From a bacterium (lineage in GTDB: Bacteria > Verrucomicrobiota > Verrucomicrobiia > Limisphaerales > RI-55): a stretch of DNA of 45,678 nucleotides. The stretch covers positions 1 through 45,678 of the forward strand of contig WGOC01000016.1 in the NCBI GenBank assembly GCA_016124235.1. The letters run 5' to 3'. A model generated the notes under the pieces. It saw nothing but the letters and a program-made list of their open reading frames with translations, did no database searches and had not been told where the DNA came from. Within the stretch, counting starts at the first letter, position 1; every line of letters starts with the position of its first letter. Shown one piece after another: positions 7,189 to 15,969 of this stretch. The position numbers were made by a program, and so were the translations under genes.

Positions 7189-8877
7189 CTATTGTGCAAC
7201 GCGCCATGGGGAGCGGTCCTCCCAGGTCTTCAGCGTATCGATTGCCCACTGTGTGGGTTTGTCCTTGTGGCAGGCGTTGCAGGCGTTGGGCACTTTTTGT
7301 GACTCGGTCAAGGCAGGACTGACAAAGTGAAACGTGTGGCTGCGCACATTCACATCACCGATGGTCTGGGCGATTTTCGGCATGTGACATTCGATGCACG
7401 AGCTGCCGGCGCTGCCCGCCTTGTGGTGCGTGTGCGCTTCCAGCGTTGGTGCGTGTGGTCCGGCGGCGGAATTTGGCCCGTGGCAGTCGAGACACAGTGC
7501 GGTGGCTGGCTTGCGCAGCTGCGCGGGATAGTCCGTGCCATGCACATCATGACACGTGTAGCAGGTGATGCCCCGGGCATACATCAGGCTGGTGACATAG
7601 TCATTGCCCTGCATCCGATTCTTGTGCGCCGTGCCGTCGGCAAAATGGGTAAACGTGGTCTCGCCCAGTTTGTGCTCCTCCAGTTTCCAGTACTTACTCA
7701 GTTTGTCCCCGACTTCATAGCCGACCGGCCAGTCATAGTATTTGCCATTGATGGGATTGCCGAGTGGCCGGCCCTGTGAGTGACATTGGATGCAGTTGTC
7801 GTTGCCCGCCACGTATTCCATTCGGGAGGGAGAGAGAATCGTGGTGGCAACGGGATTCTTGATGTGTTCGCTGCCCGGCCCGTGGCACTTCTCGCAGCCC
7901 ACATTCCATTCCGAGACGTGTTTGGTTTCTATGTTGTAATTAACGGAGTGACATCCATCACAGAGCGGGCCGGTGGGCCGGTGGAAATTATCGGGTGGAT
8001 AATCGGAAACCCACCAGTCCTCTTTGGCGACGTAGGGCTTCCATTGCTTGTGAGTCACATCCCATTGGGCGGGGAATGGGAAATAATCGTCGCCGACCTT
8101 CTTGAAGTAGCGTTGCTTCCAGATGCTTCCGTACACGAAGGCGATGTCGTCCTTGGTGAACGTCACCAACGGATTTGGTTTTGACAGATCCGGCGTGATG
8201 GCATCGGGATGTTCACGCGGATCACGCACGACGTTTGCCATCGGGGTCTTTATCCACCGGTCGTAGATATCCTGGTGGCATTTCCGGCAGGAAGCGGAAC
8301 CGACATAATGAGCGCCGGCAATCCGTGTCTGTTCCACGGGCGCTTCCATGGGAGCGGTCAATGGCAGGTGGCGGACGTACAGTACGAGCTGCCAGATTTC
8401 CTGGTCGGTCAGATTCCAGGCAGGCATACCGGTGTTGCGAATTCCGTTGCGGATGAAATAGAAGAGCTCGCCGTCCGTGCGATCGCGCCGAATGTTGGCG
8501 GCGCTTCCCAGAGCTGCCGGCTGGGGAAACATCCCACTGCCCGCGGCGGTCTTGCCTTGTCCGTCATATCCATGACAGATCTCGCAATCCTTTTGGTAGA
8601 GCGCCTTCCCTGCTTCGACGGTTGTGGCCATGTCGGGCAGGGGATTCTTCCGCGCCTTCGCCTCCTCCGGCACGCTGAGGTCGACCAAGCTATGGGCGAT
8701 GAACGATTCGAGAGCTATCGGCGTTTGGCGTGCCGTCAAGCCACCATGACGGACGTAGCGATAGAGTAACAACCCTCCCACCAAGAGGAGCAAAACCAAA
8801 ACGACCACGATTTTGAGCCCACGCTTTCCCGGTTTGTTCGCCGAACCGGGCAAACCTGATGAGGGATGCTCAATCAC
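7189..8877 (-). CDS. Membrane-anchored nine-heme c-type cytochrome
   Basis: The 562-residue protein carries nine CxxCH motifs, at residues 98, 197, 306, 328, 362, 439, 462, 494 and 533. A single N-terminal helix (IVVVLVLLLLVGGLLLY, about 23-40) anchors it. The first heme lies in a class I cytochrome domain (~85-172) with a Met ligand in NTGMPAW. The rest is a cytochrome c554/multiheme domain with eight hemes, beginning HYVGSASCRKCH. It probably carries electrons from the quinone pool or periplasmic donors to periplasmic or outer-membrane partners. The start is GTG 8877 with no visible Shine-Dalgarno. It converges with the exporter gene across a 187-bp gap. Partner and substrate are unknown; no catalytic CxxCK heme site as in NrfA was seen. 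Confidence 0.88.
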   Translation of the reverse strand: MIEHPSSGLPGSANKPGKRGLKIVVVLVLLLLVGGLLLYRYVRHGGLTARQTPIALESFIAHSLVDLSVPEEAKARKNPLPDMATTVEAGKALYQKDCEICHGYDGQGKTAAGSGMFPQPAALGSAANIRRDRTDGELFYFIRNGIRNTGMPAWNLTDQEIWQLVLYVRHLPLTAPMEAPVEQTRIAGAHYVGSASCRKCHQDIYDRWIKTPMANVVRDPREHPDAITPDLSKPNPLVTFTKDDIAFVYGSIWKQRYFKKVGDDYFPFPAQWDVTHKQWKPYVAKEDWWVSDYPPDNFHRPTGPLCDGCHSVNYNIETKHVSEWNVGCEKCHGPGSEHIKNPVATTILSPSRMEYVAGNDNCIQCHSQGRPLGNPINGKYYDWPVGYEVGDKLSKYWKLEEHKLGETTFTHFADGTAHKNRMQGNDYVTSLMYARGITCYTCHDVHGTDYPAQLRKPATALCLDCHGPNSAAGPHAPTLEAHTHHKAGSAGSSCIECHMPKIAQTIGDVNVRSHTFHFVSPALTESQKVPNACNACHKDKPTQWAIDTLKTWEDRSPWRVAQ

Positions 8878-9038
8878 GGTTTATTTGCACGCCGAATAAT
8901 AATCCGCTTCTAACATGATTGACCGGTTTATCTGTGACAATCCACCGATACGCAAGCTTTCGCTGGAACCTTGCAGATGGAATCGTTCATTCGCCGCCAG
9001 TCTGCGGCGTCATAAACTCTCAGGCACAGACCCCGTCT

Positions 9039-9638
9039 CTAAAGCGACAATAGGATCCCAAAGAACGAAATCACTCCAGCGCCAATGGCCAACCAGCCCC
9101 AGGTCCTCGTTTGCGGGATTTTCCACCACAGATATAGCCCGGTGACCACCCAAATCAGGAAGGACAGACAGACCAGGTCCACCACGAAGCCCCAGACCTT
9201 TTGCATCCAACTCACCTGTCCGTAACCGGCGCGGAAATGGAGGCGCAGAAACGTCTCCACCCAGGACGTTTCCCGCTGTTCGGCGATGAGCTTGTGCTCC
9301 TTGATCCGATACGTAACGCGAAAGGCCTTGATGAAGCGCGGCGCGTTGATCAGCACGCGTTGCTGGTTTTTCTGCACGCCAAAGGGTTGGCCGTAAAGGT
9401 TGTGCTGCTTCAAGATCGTACCCGCCCAGTCGCGTAGTTCACTTTGATTTCCCGGCAGCGGGCTATCGTAATTCTCCTCCCAAAGCGTGAACCAGCCGTC
9501 CGGCCCGGGTCGAAATTGCCGGAAGAACGGCCCGTGATTGATCAGGAACGTCGAGAACGCGTAAATGAACATCCACGGAATCAGCAGCATGCCGAGGTAA
9601 AGGTGCGTGCGGCGAAAGAGCAGATTTACATTCTTCAT
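9039..9638 (-). CDS. PepSY-associated transmembrane protein (paralogue B)
   Basis: This is a 199-residue membrane protein. An N-terminal helix follows the basic LFRRTHLYLGMLLIPWMFIYAFSTFLIN segment, then a soluble PepSY-like region, then VWGFVVDLVCLSFLIWVVTGLYLWWKIP and a last helix. The THLYLG and TGLYLWW elements are typical of PepSY-TM proteins, which occur in iron-uptake and redox loci. ATG 9638 is chosen because the hydrophobic N-terminus starts there; the frame extends to 9749. It follows paralogue A by 14 bp. The two share architecture (RR-x-H-x-YL, central TYR/TYQ motif, G-L-x-LWW), which indicates tandem duplication. Function is not known. Confidence 0.78.
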   Translation of the reverse strand: MKNVNLLFRRTHLYLGMLLIPWMFIYAFSTFLINHGPFFRQFRPGPDGWFTLWEENYDSPLPGNQSELRDWAGTILKQHNLYGQPFGVQKNQQRVLINAPRFIKAFRVTYRIKEHKLIAEQRETSWVETFLRLHFRAGYGQVSWMQKVWGFVVDLVCLSFLIWVVTGLYLWWKIPQTRTWGWLAIGAGVISFFGILLSL

Positions 9639-9652
9639 GGCGAGTTCTGGAT

Positions 9653-10261
9653 TCAAATGGCAAACAGCATGACGGCGAACAGGCCCAAGCCGACCAACAT
9701 GAAGGCGGCACCGTATTTTCGCGCAGGCTTGATCTCCCACCACAGCCACAAACCAGACGCGATCCAGAACAACATCGCCAGAACAGTGAGTTCCACGCCC
9801 AAGCCCCAGAACGTCATGGATGCGTAATCTTGTTCATATCCATGGCGGGTGTGCATGCGGACGAGGATGCTGGGCAGGTTGGCCTCCTGCCGCTCGACGA
9901 TTAGCTTTCCCAACGTTCTTTGGTAAGTGATTCGCTTCATCACAAAGGGCGACTGGCGAGTGATCACCAAGTGATCGGCGGTCGAATTGGCGGGCACGAA
10001 ATGCGCACCGTCCAGGTTCAGGTCCAGCAGGATTTGTTTGGCCATATCCTCCGGCTTCGCGTCATCGGAGAACGCATCCTTGTATTCGATTTCATCGACC
10101 TTTTGGAATTGATTCAAGTTGCCGCCGTACCAGCCCCGGATGGTTCCCAGGTGGTTGAACACCAGAGAACTCAGCGCGTACATTAAAATCCACGGTGTGA
10201 GAAATAGCGCCAAATACATGTGGATGCGGCGCACGTAACGGGAAAAGGCGGCAGTCTTCAT
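9653..10261 (-). CDS. PepSY-associated transmembrane protein (paralogue A)
   Basis: This 202-residue paralogue of the next gene begins VRRIHMYLALFLTPWILMYALSSLVFNH. A periplasmic part of about 110 residues follows, containing VMKRITYQRTLGKLIVERQ, then WGLGVELTVLAMLFWIASGLWLWWEIK and a final helix. The layout (helix, PepSY-like domain, two helices) is that of small PepSY-TM proteins. It starts at ATG 10261. Together with paralogue B it forms a two-gene unit between cytochrome genes, suggesting a role at the inner membrane in electron or metal handling. No heme motif is present in either copy. Confidence 0.78.
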   Translation of the reverse strand: MKTAAFSRYVRRIHMYLALFLTPWILMYALSSLVFNHLGTIRGWYGGNLNQFQKVDEIEYKDAFSDDAKPEDMAKQILLDLNLDGAHFVPANSTADHLVITRQSPFVMKRITYQRTLGKLIVERQEANLPSILVRMHTRHGYEQDYASMTFWGLGVELTVLAMLFWIASGLWLWWEIKPARKYGAAFMLVGLGLFAVMLFAI

Positions 10262-10816
10262 TTATTGCAGGGCTGGATCAATTTGGATGATGCCATCCAC
10301 GCAAACGTTGGCCAACCCCTCATTTGCAGCCCTCGCAATCGCCCTGTGCTAAATAACCACCCCGCCGCCAATCGCCTTCGATCGATCGCGTACCTTTCAC
10401 TCTTGCCGTATGCACTCACACCGGCTGGGACGGACACGCTGCTGTTCGATCGAGCGACTGACCTGGGCTCGACATTGCGAATAGCCTTCACTGACGGCCG
10501 AGCTGCCTGGCGGCGGGTACGGATCCGCTTCATTACCGCCGGTGCAGCCACGCGCGTAACGGCCGAACCTTCCCTGGTGATCAACCGGGGTGAACTCCAC
10601 GAACACGAGGAACCTGACAATAGTGGAAGTGCCCGTCAGGCGATGCAGGAAATCCTCGCGAAGATTCAGAACGAAGCTGAGCCCTGGGACGATGCCTTTG
10701 GTTCTCCGAAATCGTTCTGAAGGATCCTCGCGTTGAGCGCCAACAAGAGATCGTTGGATTGCGGCGACTTGAGTGATTCAGCAACGGCCTGTTGACACTG
10801 GTATGACGATTTAAAT
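10262..10816. other. Intergenic region with no supported gene
   Basis: This region of 555 bases lies between the PepSY pair and the lipoprotein cytochrome. Open frames exist on both strands (about 10220-10720 plus, 10258-10620 minus). Their products are Arg/Ser/Ala-rich or lack domain-like patterns, so I do not call them. The plus frame ends in an acidic stretch (EILAKIQNEAEPWDDAF) that looks more protein-like and might be a gene remnant. Confidence 0.45.
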
Positions 10817-11203
10817 TTAGTTCGAAATACGAGGAACATCCTTTTGGGATTCAACCGAGCTATTTGAGGATTTTCTAAGCGCATCAAAATAGCGCGTGAG
10901 CAATAAGTCTTCATTGGTGCTCAGATGCGCTTTTCGACTCATTTTACGCATCCAACGATTCCATTCGCCATCGTCATACTGCAAGGGATTGTAAAATTTG
11001 TGACACCGGGCGCACTTGGCGACGTAGAGTCGCCGCGCGCCGGCAATATCTGACGTCGCCAAACCCATCGTCGCCGCCACCTCCGCAGTCGGAGCGGGTA
11101 ATTCATGAACGGTTGAAAAACCGCCGGTCCGACAACCGGTGAGATGGATTACGATCGTTGCGGCCAAAAAGACCGTCGTCGGGGCAATTCGCCAGGAGTG
11201 CAT
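10817..11203 (-). CDS. Small lipoprotein with one heme c site
   Basis: This 128-residue exported protein has a lipobox-like signal end (ATIVIHLTGC), so it is probably lipid-anchored. One heme motif, CARCH, lies in YVAKCARCHKFYNPLQYDDGEWNRWM, followed by MSRKAHLSTNEDLLLTRYFDAL. This pattern is seen in small monoheme cytochromes with a short C-terminal helix. ATG 11203 overlaps the stop of the upstream outer-membrane protein (TGATG), so the two are translationally coupled. It may be an electron carrier at the membrane surface; its partner is unknown. Confidence 0.8.
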   Translation of the reverse strand: MHSWRIAPTTVFLAATIVIHLTGCRTGGFSTVHELPAPTAEVAATMGLATSDIAGARRLYVAKCARCHKFYNPLQYDDGEWNRWMRKMSRKAHLSTNEDLLLTRYFDALRKSSNSSVESQKDVPRISN

Positions 11204-12045
11204 CACAGGCTGATTCCAAAGAGCAGGCGGATATTGACGCGCTCGTGGCCTTCCAGTTCGAATTGGGCGTCGTTGTCGGGATTTTCGGTGAAGTTCGCTC
11301 CGAAAATTTGCGGCATGATGGAAAGTGCGGCCCACCAGTTTTCCCGGTGATACGTGACCACCGGCCCGAGAAAGAACGCCGTGTTTTCCCAGTCCTGGTA
11401 TTCCGGCAACTCATTATGATTGCGCAACTCAAGCCCGACCGACCAACGGGGACTCAAATCACGCGCGACGCCGAGATCAAATTCCAGTTCGCCTTCGGTC
11501 TCGTGAAAGTTGTGCTCCCACTCCGTGGCGTGAACAATGTTGAACGCCCATTTCCAGTCGCCCACGCGTTGCCCGATGATGATCTTTTGCTCCAGTTCAG
11601 CCTCATCGCCGGCAAACCGGGGCTCGAGATAAAGCGTCAGACCAACGGCGTGATCGGCGGGATTCCAAACCATGTAACGGTTCTCCAGCGAGATGCCTTG
11701 GAAAGACGTGCTCGAAACGTCTTCCGGCGGCGTCTGGCTTCGATCGCGAAAGCTTTCCGCCGAATGGTTGAGGTAGAGTGATACGCTGTATCGATCGGTG
11801 ACGCCGTATTCCAATTCTTCGCGAACATCCCATCGATTGTAGTTTTCCTGCTGCACCTCGCCGCCTTCGGTTCGTTGTGTGCGCAGAGTAACCCATTGTT
11901 CAAATTCCATCGCGCCGGCGGGCAGGACCTCCGGCTCATAGGTGTAGGTGAATCGCCGATCGTCCGCGGATGCTGACAGGACGACCAAACTGAATGCGGT
12001 GATGGCCACGGCGTGGCTTCGGACTTTGTTCGACTGGTAAGTCAT
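11203..12045 (-). CDS. Putative outer-membrane beta-barrel protein (DUF6662-like)
   Basis: The 280-residue protein has a signal peptide (VRSHAVAITAFSLVVLSASA) and then alternating beta-strand patterns: YEPEVLPAGAMEFEQWVTLRTQ, LEYGVTDRYSVSLYLNHS, GLTLYLEPRFAGDEAELEQKIIIGQ, FDLGVARDLSPRWSVGLELRN, and a C-terminal VNIRLLFGISL. That looks like a small barrel of ten or more strands. I link it to the DUF6662-type family on general pattern only. ATG 12045 is used. Coupling to a lipoprotein cytochrome suggests a cell-surface complex. It is not a TonB receptor; there is no plug domain. Confidence 0.68.
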   Translation of the reverse strand: MTYQSNKVRSHAVAITAFSLVVLSASADDRRFTYTYEPEVLPAGAMEFEQWVTLRTQRTEGGEVQQENYNRWDVREELEYGVTDRYSVSLYLNHSAESFRDRSQTPPEDVSSTSFQGISLENRYMVWNPADHAVGLTLYLEPRFAGDEAELEQKIIIGQRVGDWKWAFNIVHATEWEHNFHETEGELEFDLGVARDLSPRWSVGLELRNHNELPEYQDWENTAFFLGPVVTYHRENWWAALSIMPQIFGANFTENPDNDAQFELEGHERVNIRLLFGISL

Positions 12046-12346
12046 GGAGCGATCCTGCCCCAAAGCCCGTTGGACCGCTTTCGGTTGGTTGCGAATTATT
12101 GTCGGATGGTTGCAGCGAACAGATGCCTGCAAATGCTACTGCGTGCCAATTACGCGGCATGCTCCTCGATATCGATGACAGTTCATGACACCCCAGTAAA
12201 CGAATGTCCGTGGCCCTGTGGTCGGCGAGCCGAACGGGTTCGTCGGGGCGCTTATCGGATTGCTCGCCTACGCCGCAGCCGACAGTCGCGCCCATTTGGT
12301 TGAGGCGCTTGAGGGATTCCGCCGGTCGTAATGTTTATGCCGAGCT
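12046..12346. other. Intergenic region, nothing recognised
   Basis: About 300 bases lie between the PiT gene stop and the start of the outer-membrane protein gene. I see no convincing gene, promoter pair or terminator. Confidence 0.5.
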
Positions 12347-13459
12347 TCAGGCTCGTAACAGCACGTAGGCCAAGGCTGCGAGAGCGGCCCCGCAGGGCAA
12401 GGTAATGATCCAGGAGAGCAGGATACCAAATACTGACTTCCACCGGGCCTGACGCGTGGTGATGCCGATGCCGAGCAGCGAACCAACACTGACGTGCGTG
12501 GTACTGACGGGCAGTCCGTGGTAACTGGCCGTGGTCACCAGCAGCGCGGTCGCAAGGTTGGCGGCAAATCCCTGGCCGGGATTCATGCCCGTGATTTTGT
12601 TCGCCATGGTGTCGGCTACTTTGCGCGCGTTGAGCAGGCCGCCGCCGGCGATCGCCAGAGTCACCGCCAGCAACCCCCATTTGATGTCCAACGCCGTGGC
12701 CACAAGCAGGAGCGCAGCAATTTTGGGAGTGTCATTCAAGCCGCGCGCAAAGCTCACCGCGCCAGCCGACAGGAAATGCATTGCGTCCACAAGAGTGCCA
12801 GCTTTTATCCCGAGGAAGTTGCCGACGTATTTCTGACGGCATACCGTCGATTGGTCCGCCGTCAGACTGATGGTGGGCAGTGCTTCTGCGGCGAAAACAC
12901 CGTCCGGGCGCGGGATCGGAACAATCTGCGTTTCAGTTCCGACGCAGATGCACATCTCCTTGTTGACGGCCGTGGACAACCGCAGCGTTCGCAGCAGGCT
13001 ATAAACGACTGCACCTGCCACCACCGCCATGAGCGGTGACAACAGCAGCGGCGCAACAAAGTTTTTGCCCAGCGTGGCGAAATTAACGTTGCTCACTCCA
13101 GCAATGACACCCGCTCCGACGAGGGCACCCGTCAGCCCGTGCGTCGTGGAAATCGGGAAGCCGAGCACGGTGGCCAGAATCACGGTCGCGCCCGCGCCGA
13201 GAGCAACCGCCAGCAGAAATCGCGGATCGCTGGTAAGAGAGTCGGGCACCAGTCCCTTGCCCGAAAAACGGCTCAATAAGGATTGGGCCAAAAACAGCGC
13301 GGCGATGCTGCCGGCGGCGGTCGTAACCGTGGCCCACGCGATGGCTGTTCGGTAGCCGGTCGTCCGGCTGCCGTAGAGCGAAGCGACACCCTTGAAGTTG
13401 TCGTTGGCGCCATTGGAATAGGCGAGGAAACAAGTGGCGAGAAACAGAAAGACGATCAT
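12347..13459 (-). CDS. pit: PiT-family inorganic phosphate transporter
   Basis: This 370-residue polytopic protein shows both copies of the PiT signature. The N-terminal copy is FLAYSNGANDNFKGVASLYGSR followed by GFPISTTHGLTGALVGAG. The C-terminal copy is FARGLNDTPKIAALLL followed by GLPVSTTHVSVGSLLGIG. About ten helices are evident. PiT proteins take up metal-phosphate driven by protons or sodium and may also admit arsenate. ATG 13459 is used; a TTG at 13471 would add MPAL. It lies 76 bp downstream of an ArsR-type regulator on the same strand, probably in one operon. Phosphate-linked regulation (pho box) was not recognised. Confidence 0.93.
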   Translation of the reverse strand: MIVFLFLATCFLAYSNGANDNFKGVASLYGSRTTGYRTAIAWATVTTAAGSIAALFLAQSLLSRFSGKGLVPDSLTSDPRFLLAVALGAGATVILATVLGFPISTTHGLTGALVGAGVIAGVSNVNFATLGKNFVAPLLLSPLMAVVAGAVVYSLLRTLRLSTAVNKEMCICVGTETQIVPIPRPDGVFAAEALPTISLTADQSTVCRQKYVGNFLGIKAGTLVDAMHFLSAGAVSFARGLNDTPKIAALLLVATALDIKWGLLAVTLAIAGGGLLNARKVADTMANKITGMNPGQGFAANLATALLVTTASYHGLPVSTTHVSVGSLLGIGITTRQARWKSVFGILLSWIITLPCGAALAALAYVLLRA

Positions 13460-13535
13460 GAGTGCAGGCAAACGGGAATGACGTATGCCTGACCGTGCAT
13501 ATATGATCGAAGCACCGCAATCAAAAAAGGGCCGC

Positions 13536-13844
13536 TCAGCTTGGGGACTTGTCCAGCTGGAAGGAGCAGCAGCCCAGATCGAGTACCCCCTTGCCTGGCT
13601 GGATCCGGTTCCGCAAGCGCCGGGCGACAGAATAAAGCCGGAGCTTGCCGTCCTTCGTGGATTCCAAGAGCCCGGCTTGTTTCATCACGCGGAGATGCTT
13701 CGAGACATTGTACTGGGAAAGTCCGAGGCGATTTGTGATGTCGTTCACACTGAGGGTTTCCCGCAGCAGCTCGCGGGTGATGCGCCAACGCGTTTCGTCG
13801 GCGAGCACTTTCAACAGCGGGATGCAGTCAGTTTTTGTGGCCAC
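13536..13844 (-). CDS. ArsR-family transcriptional regulator
   Basis: The 102-residue winged-helix protein reads IPLLKVLADETRWRITRELL, then VNDITNRLGLSQYNVSKHLRVMKQAGLLESTKDGKLRLYSV, which is the ArsR helix-turn-helix and wing. The usual ELCVCDL metal site in helix 3 is absent (TLSVNDI). The C-terminal tail, however, has vicinal cysteines (LDLGCCSF), and Cys7 is near the N-terminus, so a different arsenic or thiol sensing site is possible. The start is GTG 13844. It precedes the PiT gene and probably controls it. Arsenite-responsive control of a leaky phosphate/arsenate importer is an inference. Confidence 0.82.
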   Translation of the reverse strand: MATKTDCIPLLKVLADETRWRITRELLRETLSVNDITNRLGLSQYNVSKHLRVMKQAGLLESTKDGKLRLYSVARRLRNRIQPGKGVLDLGCCSFQLDKSPS

Positions 13845-14166
13845 GACTTGAGCCTAGGCAAGCGACGATTGAACTGTCGAGAATACACAAGAGCGGGCCG
13901 CATATCGCGTCGGAGAAAATATCATTCCGAAGGAATTCAATACGACAAACGGTTGGCAGCGATCCAGTCCAGCCAGAATGGGTGTTGACCCGGCCGCCGA
14001 GATTCATCAATTCGCAAAGGCAAATAAAATCCGGCGGTGAAAGGTCGTGCTGTTGTTAGTCGGTGTAGCATTTGTGAATCATGATTTCGACACTGCAGTC
14101 TTTTGCAGTTGATCGTTGGATCCGTTTACTTCCGTGGACAATTCGACCGCAATTGAAAGGTGCCCT
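13845..14166. other. Intergenic region with a short palindrome
   Basis: These 320 bases lie between the arsR-like gene start and the stop of the dehydrogenase gene. ATTCC-GAA-GGAAT (13924-13936) is a perfect 5-3-5 inverted repeat about 80 bp upstream of the arsR-like start and could be its operator. No gene is supported here. Confidence 0.4.
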
Positions 14167-15948
14167 TTATCTCCCGTTCGTATCTGCGGCTTTCGTCGAA
14201 GGTGAACAGAAGAACGTACCCTCAAACGTAAGCCGGTACACCATGCCTTCGTATCCTACCGCGTAGATGGTTCCTGCCTCATCTTCGGCGAACGACGCGA
14301 TGCCCTCGGGGCAAGTTCCAATCTGCCAAACTTCCTGAAGTTGCCGGTCCGATTGCTTAATCCCAAAAATCCGATGCGACGTATAATCACCGCAGATATA
14401 AACACCGTAAAATGACGACCGCTTGTCGCCGCGATAAACATAACCGCCGGTGATTGAGTTCCCGTACTTGCGCAGGTAGGCGAACACCGGTGGAACGTAG
14501 CGTTCGCCGTCCCGGCGATAGCGGTTTGAAAACGGCTCGAAGCCTTCAAAGACATTCCAGCCCATGTTTTCGCCGCGACGCACTATGGACACTTCTTCAA
14601 CCCGGTCCTGCCCAACATCACCGACCCAAAGGTCACCTGTCTTCGAGTCGAAACTGAAGCGCCACGGTTCGCGAAAACCATAGGCCCAAATCTCCGGCCG
14701 CACGTCGGGTCGGTTGCGAAACGGATTGTCCGGGGGAATGGCGTAGGCCAGTCCTGGGTCGATGCGATCGACGTCAATGCGCAGCATCTTGCCGAGAAAT
14801 AGACCCAGGTTTTGACCGTGGCCTTGCGGGTCTTGTTGCGGTCCGGTGTCGCCCATGCCGATGTAAAGGTAACCGTCCGGACCGAACGCGATGCAGCCGC
14901 CGCTATGATCCTGCGTCGTGCTGGCCACTTCCCACAGACGTCGCGCTGGCTTGCCAGAATCGGTATGCAAATCCGGCGATGCCTGACGCTCCTCCACGGT
15001 CGTCACGATCTTCTCGTCTTCGAACACCTGATGCTTCAGGTAGTATTTCCGGTTCTCGCGGAACCGGGGATGAAACGCCATGCCGAGCAAACCGTTGGGA
15101 CCGCGTTTGCTAAAGACTTCGGCGGAAATGTCCGCGAACAGCGATTTCCGGTCGCCCGACGCATCCTTCTCAATGAGCCAGATTTGACCCGTTTGAAGCG
15201 CGGCCACGAACATGTTGGTTTCGCCGGGAAGTTGCGCGAACCAGACCAGACCAAAACGCACGTCGCCAGGTTTCTCGACGAAGGCGTGAGGGAAATGCGA
15301 CGCATCACTCAAAAACGGCTCCAGACGGATCGGCGTCGACAATTCGGGAATGACGGAAGGCATCCCACGATTGCTGGTCAGCAAATTCTCCGGTTGCCTT
15401 AAAGAAGTCAGATACTGGATCAAGTCGGCAAATTCCTCGCGGGTCATTCCGGCCTGCAAACCTTCCGGCATGAGCGAGACCGCACTGCCGTGTTGGGATT
15501 GAATGTCGCCGATGGGAATTTGAATTCGCTTGCCGTCGGCTCCCGCGAGTTCGATCGCATCGGCGGTCGCCTGCTTGATGATGCCCTGGTGTGCTTCACC
15601 CGATTTCATTTCGACGATGGTGCTCCCGTACCCAACGGCGATCTCCGCTGAAGGCTCGAGCACGGAGCGGATCAATTCGCGACGCGGAAACTTGTCGCCA
15701 ACGGATTGCAGGTCGGGTCCGGCTTTGCTGGCGCTGCCGTCGATGGAATGACACTTCACGCATCCGGCGCGCTGTTCGTTGTCGAAGAGTGCCCGGCCAG
15801 CGGCCGCATCCCCGTCATGAGACATGGCGTAATCGCGATACTCGCGAAGCTGACGGGCGGGATCGGACGCCGTTGGTTCGGCAGAGTAACCAACAGTCAA
15901 TAGCGCGAGAGATGCAGCGAGTTGCAGGTGTAATGAGGAACGGAACAT
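14167..15948 (-). CDS. Exported heme-binding protein fused to a soluble glucose/sorbosone dehydrogenase domain
   Basis: The 593-residue protein has a signal peptide, then a cytochrome c domain with CVKCH (63-67) and the segment SKAGPDLQSVGDKFPRRELIRSVLEPSAEIAVGY. This is the heme-binding domain common in Planctomycetes and Verrucomicrobia. From about residue 200 it has a six-bladed GSDH-type beta-propeller: GPNGLLGMAFHPRF, DHSGGCIAFGPDGYLYIGMGD, EIWAYGFREPWRFSFD, and GDLWVGDVGQDRVEEV. Such domains oxidise aldoses with PQQ or calcium-bound cofactor in the periplasm, and the fused heme would accept the electrons. It is the last gene of a three-gene unit, 21 bp after the preceding stop. Confidence 0.87.
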   Translation of the reverse strand: MFRSSLHLQLAASLALLTVGYSAEPTASDPARQLREYRDYAMSHDGDAAAGRALFDNEQRAGCVKCHSIDGSASKAGPDLQSVGDKFPRRELIRSVLEPSAEIAVGYGSTIVEMKSGEAHQGIIKQATADAIELAGADGKRIQIPIGDIQSQHGSAVSLMPEGLQAGMTREEFADLIQYLTSLRQPENLLTSNRGMPSVIPELSTPIRLEPFLSDASHFPHAFVEKPGDVRFGLVWFAQLPGETNMFVAALQTGQIWLIEKDASGDRKSLFADISAEVFSKRGPNGLLGMAFHPRFRENRKYYLKHQVFEDEKIVTTVEERQASPDLHTDSGKPARRLWEVASTTQDHSGGCIAFGPDGYLYIGMGDTGPQQDPQGHGQNLGLFLGKMLRIDVDRIDPGLAYAIPPDNPFRNRPDVRPEIWAYGFREPWRFSFDSKTGDLWVGDVGQDRVEEVSIVRRGENMGWNVFEGFEPFSNRYRRDGERYVPPVFAYLRKYGNSITGGYVYRGDKRSSFYGVYICGDYTSHRIFGIKQSDRQLQEVWQIGTCPEGIASFAEDEAGTIYAVGYEGMVYRLTFEGTFFCSPSTKAADTNGR

Positions 15949-15969
15949 ATAGTTTGTTTGGCGCGATGA

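Noticed and set aside
8878..9038. Crp/Fnr site upstream of the nine-heme cytochrome gene
   Set aside because: TTGACCGGTTTATC has one good half only; the second half does not match GTCAA or ATCAA.
10220..10720. Possible 166-residue gene on the plus strand
   Set aside because: No domain-like pattern in most of its length, overlap with the PepSY gene start, and no clear start signal; only the acidic end looks protein-like.
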